The notes below the pieces were generated by a model. That model was given only the letters and a program-made list of their open reading frames with translations, made no database searches and had not been told where the DNA came from. The translations under genes were made by a program, and so were the position numbers. DNA of 7,521 nt from Lentisphaeria bacterium UBA4640 (GTDB lineage Bacteria > Verrucomicrobiota > Lentisphaeria > Victivallales > UBA1829), in contig DHMO01000011.1 of NCBI GenBank assembly GCA_002405835.1, forward strand, positions 19,885 to 27,405, written 5' to 3'. This document shows, piece by piece, positions 5,492 to 7,521 of this stretch (the first letter of the stretch is position 1; every line of letters begins with the position of its first letter).

Positions 5492-7521
5492 ATGCACAAA
5501 AAAATCTTCACCCTCGCTCTTCTGCCGTTGCTGGCGGCGGGAGCAAATCCGATTCAGAATTCCAGCTTCGAACTGGGACTGACCGGAGTCGGAACCATCA
5601 ATTATCACAAAAAAGCCGGTGCGGAAAACTGGAAAAGCTACAAAGCGGAAATCGATTCCACGACTGCCGCGCACGGACAGAACAGTCTGAAGCTCATCAT
5701 GCCGGTTCCGAAAATGGAATGCGAATTCTCGCTTCCGGAAATCACTCTGCCGAAAGCCGGAAAATATACGCTCTCCATGTACCTGAAAGCGGACCGTCCG
5801 GGAAAAGTCCGTCTCCAGCTCTATTACGTCGAATCAGATGGTGTCAAATGGGACATCAAGCTCAAGTACGTGAATGTCACCACAGGCTGGAACCGCTATT
5901 CCGCAACCTGGTACTTTAACGGCAAAGGTCCCGTCGCCATCCCGAATCTGATTCTCGACGACAACCCCATGACTCTCTGGGTCGACGGCGTTCAACTGGA
6001 TGAGGGCGACACGGCAAAGCCGTACGCTCCCGCCGCTGAAGTTGAGGCTGGCGTTTCTCTGGAGGGTGACCGCGACTGGATTTATGCCGGAAAACACACA
6101 CTCCGCGTCCATGCCGCAAATTACACGGATGCCGCGAAGACCGTGGAAGTGAAGCTGAACGAATCGGAGGCAGACACCGCATTCAGAAAGGCTCTCCCCT
6201 CCATAAAACTGAATCTTGCGCCGAATTCTGCGCAGACACTTCCTTTGGATTACGATTTCCGGCACTACGGCGTTTCCGTTTTCAGCGGAACGGTAACGGA
6301 CGGCAAGCTGAATCCCGCCGCGTTCGGCGTGTTCGCAAAATTGCCGGATATCAAGCTGGATCCGGAGAAAGATTTCATGATCGGCGAAAACGAGCCTCCG
6401 TATACGCGCTTTCATCGTAACGTGCGTTTTGCCGCTGCAACCATCTTTCAGGACACACCCGAAAAACGCTGGGAGCTTCTCCGCGCTTCCGGAGTGCGGA
6501 TGTGTCGCTACTGGCTCCGTTGGATGCAATTCGAACCGGAAGAGGGGAAAATTTCAAATTTCCCGCATGATGACGATATCGCCATCATGAAGCGCGTCGG
6601 AATTGAGCCGATGGTTATGCTCGGCGACTCCTCCATCTCCACGAAGAAGGGACACCAGAATGAAAACTGGTTCATCATCAAGCGCAGTCGACAGGGGAAA
6701 CGAACGTATCTGAGTTCAGGAACGGTTCGCAATTTCACCCGGATAGAGGACTGGAAGAAGCATGTCCGCGATGTTGTTTCCCGTTACAAAGGAACCGTGC
6801 GCTACTTTGAAATCATGAACGAGCCGAATCTTTTCTTTGAACCGGAAGAGTATATGCCCTACCTGAAAGCCGCGTACGAAACGGCGAAAGCGGCGAACCC
6901 GGATTGCGTCATTATCGGAATCTGCGCGACGGGAGACTTCTCCGGAAATCTCGGCGGCTTCATTGATGAGTGCGGCAAGCTCGGAGCATTCAAGTACTGC
7001 GACGCCGTCTCGTTTCATCCCTATTCCGCCCAGTTGGACAGCGCGGCGGTTCCTGCACAGCAGCAGATTCAGCAGCTGAAGGCGCTCCTGAAAAAATACG
7101 GCGCGGAAAATTTGCCGCTCTGGAATTCGGAACTCTATTACATTCATTCGCTGAAAGAGAGCACGAAAATCATGCAGGTTCCCTCCTCTTCGCGCCATCG
7201 GGCGCAAGCGGTCCTTCCTGCCGCAAATGCTCTGCGCCGCTATCTAATCGACCAGTCGAATGGAGTGGCGCACACATTGGCTTTGGAAGCTGGCCAGTTT
7301 CAAAACCCTTTCTACCAACCGCGTCTGCCTGTTCCTGAAAACTGGAAGTATCACCGTCCGGTTCCGGCTTCGCACATGATCGCGGGGAACGCATTCTTCC
7401 GTTTCACCGCGGGCAAAAAGTGTCTCGGTCCGTGGGTTCCGCTTGCGGGATGCAACGGCGCAATCTATGAAAACGCCGACGGTTCGCAGACTGCCGCGGT
7501 CTGGGCTGTGGATGAAGATAC
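5492..7521 (+). CDS. Secreted multidomain clan GH-A-type glycoside hydrolase with CBM4/9-like module (partial, 3' end outside window)
   Basis: An open frame of 676 codons runs off the right edge without a stop. A signal peptide is clear: MHKK, a hydrophobic core, then AGA before N19 as a type I cleavage site. Residues about 20-178 resemble a CBM4/9 carbohydrate-binding domain (NPIQNSSFE near the start, VDGVQLDEGDTAKPYAP near the end). About 180-290 is a beta-rich linker domain. About 295-620 reads as a TIM-barrel hydrolase: RYWLRWMQFEPEEGK, FEIMNEPN with probable acid/base E444, AVSFHPYS with H509, and PLWNSELYY with probable nucleophile E547, 103 residues later as in clan GH-A retaining enzymes. 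GH39-like is the nearest guess; family and substrate cannot be fixed by eye. The tail after 620 begins a further domain. GGAG lies 7 nt before the ATG and the gene is only 16 nt after the pilin-like gene, so it is very likely co-transcribed. Confidence 0.88.
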   Translation, partial: MHKKIFTLALLPLLAAGANPIQNSSFELGLTGVGTINYHKKAGAENWKSYKAEIDSTTAAHGQNSLKLIMPVPKMECEFSLPEITLPKAGKYTLSMYLKADRPGKVRLQLYYVESDGVKWDIKLKYVNVTTGWNRYSATWYFNGKGPVAIPNLILDDNPMTLWVDGVQLDEGDTAKPYAPAAEVEAGVSLEGDRDWIYAGKHTLRVHAANYTDAAKTVEVKLNESEADTAFRKALPSIKLNLAPNSAQTLPLDYDFRHYGVSVFSGTVTDGKLNPAAFGVFAKLPDIKLDPEKDFMIGENEPPYTRFHRNVRFAAATIFQDTPEKRWELLRASGVRMCRYWLRWMQFEPEEGKISNFPHDDDIAIMKRVGIEPMVMLGDSSISTKKGHQNENWFIIKRSRQGKRTYLSSGTVRNFTRIEDWKKHVRDVVSRYKGTVRYFEIMNEPNLFFEPEEYMPYLKAAYETAKAANPDCVIIGICATGDFSGNLGGFIDECGKLGAFKYCDAVSFHPYSAQLDSAAVPAQQQIQQLKALLKKYGAENLPLWNSELYYIHSLKESTKIMQVPSSSRHRAQAVLPAANALRRYLIDQSNGVAHTLALEAGQFQNPFYQPRLPVPENWKYHRPVPASHMIAGNAFFRFTAGKKCLGPWVPLAGCNGAIYENADGSQTAAVWAVDED

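Noticed and set aside
5834..6529. 231-codon minus-strand open frame inside the glycoside hydrolase gene
   Set aside because: It is a shadow of the coding strand: the plus-strand frame through it is continuous, with a signal peptide and catalytic motifs, and the minus-strand product has no recognisable features.

Overview
The window looks like bacterial chromosome from the phylum Lentisphaerota (a Victivallis-like or uncultured Victivallales member, of the kind found in animal guts and other anoxic, polysaccharide-rich places). The main clue is the gene set at 3636-7521: an AraC-type regulator, a prepilin-like protein that starts with the FTLIELL signature and ends with an H-X9-DG motif, and a secreted multidomain glycoside hydrolase. 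From general knowledge, Lentisphaerota (and in part Planctomycetes) carry large paralogous sets of such pilin-like proteins beside carbohydrate-degradation genes. The phylum call is inference; no rRNA or other phylogenetic marker was available for comparison.

Layout. Positions 1-173 are non-coding. They hold a weak intrinsic terminator for the helicase gene, then a near-consensus sigma70-type promoter that points leftward out of the window, with a perfect short inverted repeat in its presumed leader. Positions 174-3520 (minus strand) carry two housekeeping genes: aroC, encoding a divergent chorismate synthase, followed after 53 nt by a DinG/XPD-family iron-sulfur DNA helicase. An 8-bp hairpin lies between them. 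aroC has its own promoter at 3578-3606. Positions 3636-4526 (minus strand) encode the AraC-family regulator.

A 157-nt divergent control region (4527-4683) separates the regulator from a plus-strand operon. In that operon the pilin-like gene (4684-5475) is followed after only 16 nt by the glycoside hydrolase (5492 to beyond the right edge). A clear extended -10 promoter drives the plus-strand genes.

How the genes may work together. The regulator has an N-terminal sugar-sensor-like cupin half and a C-terminal double helix-turn-helix, and sits head to head with a surface or exported pilin-like protein and a secreted enzyme with a CBM4/9-like binding module. The simplest reading is a small self-contained sense-and-degrade carbohydrate unit. 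This is the best candidate for an under-described system here. The pilin-like protein's role is unknown, and it lacks the usual Gly before the prepilin cleavage site. The second notable point is AroC: the nearly invariant His of the first signature (GESHG) is Tyr, followed by an insertion of about 14 residues, and the His of the third signature is Arg.

No tRNA, rRNA, CRISPR array, insertion sequence or integrase was seen.
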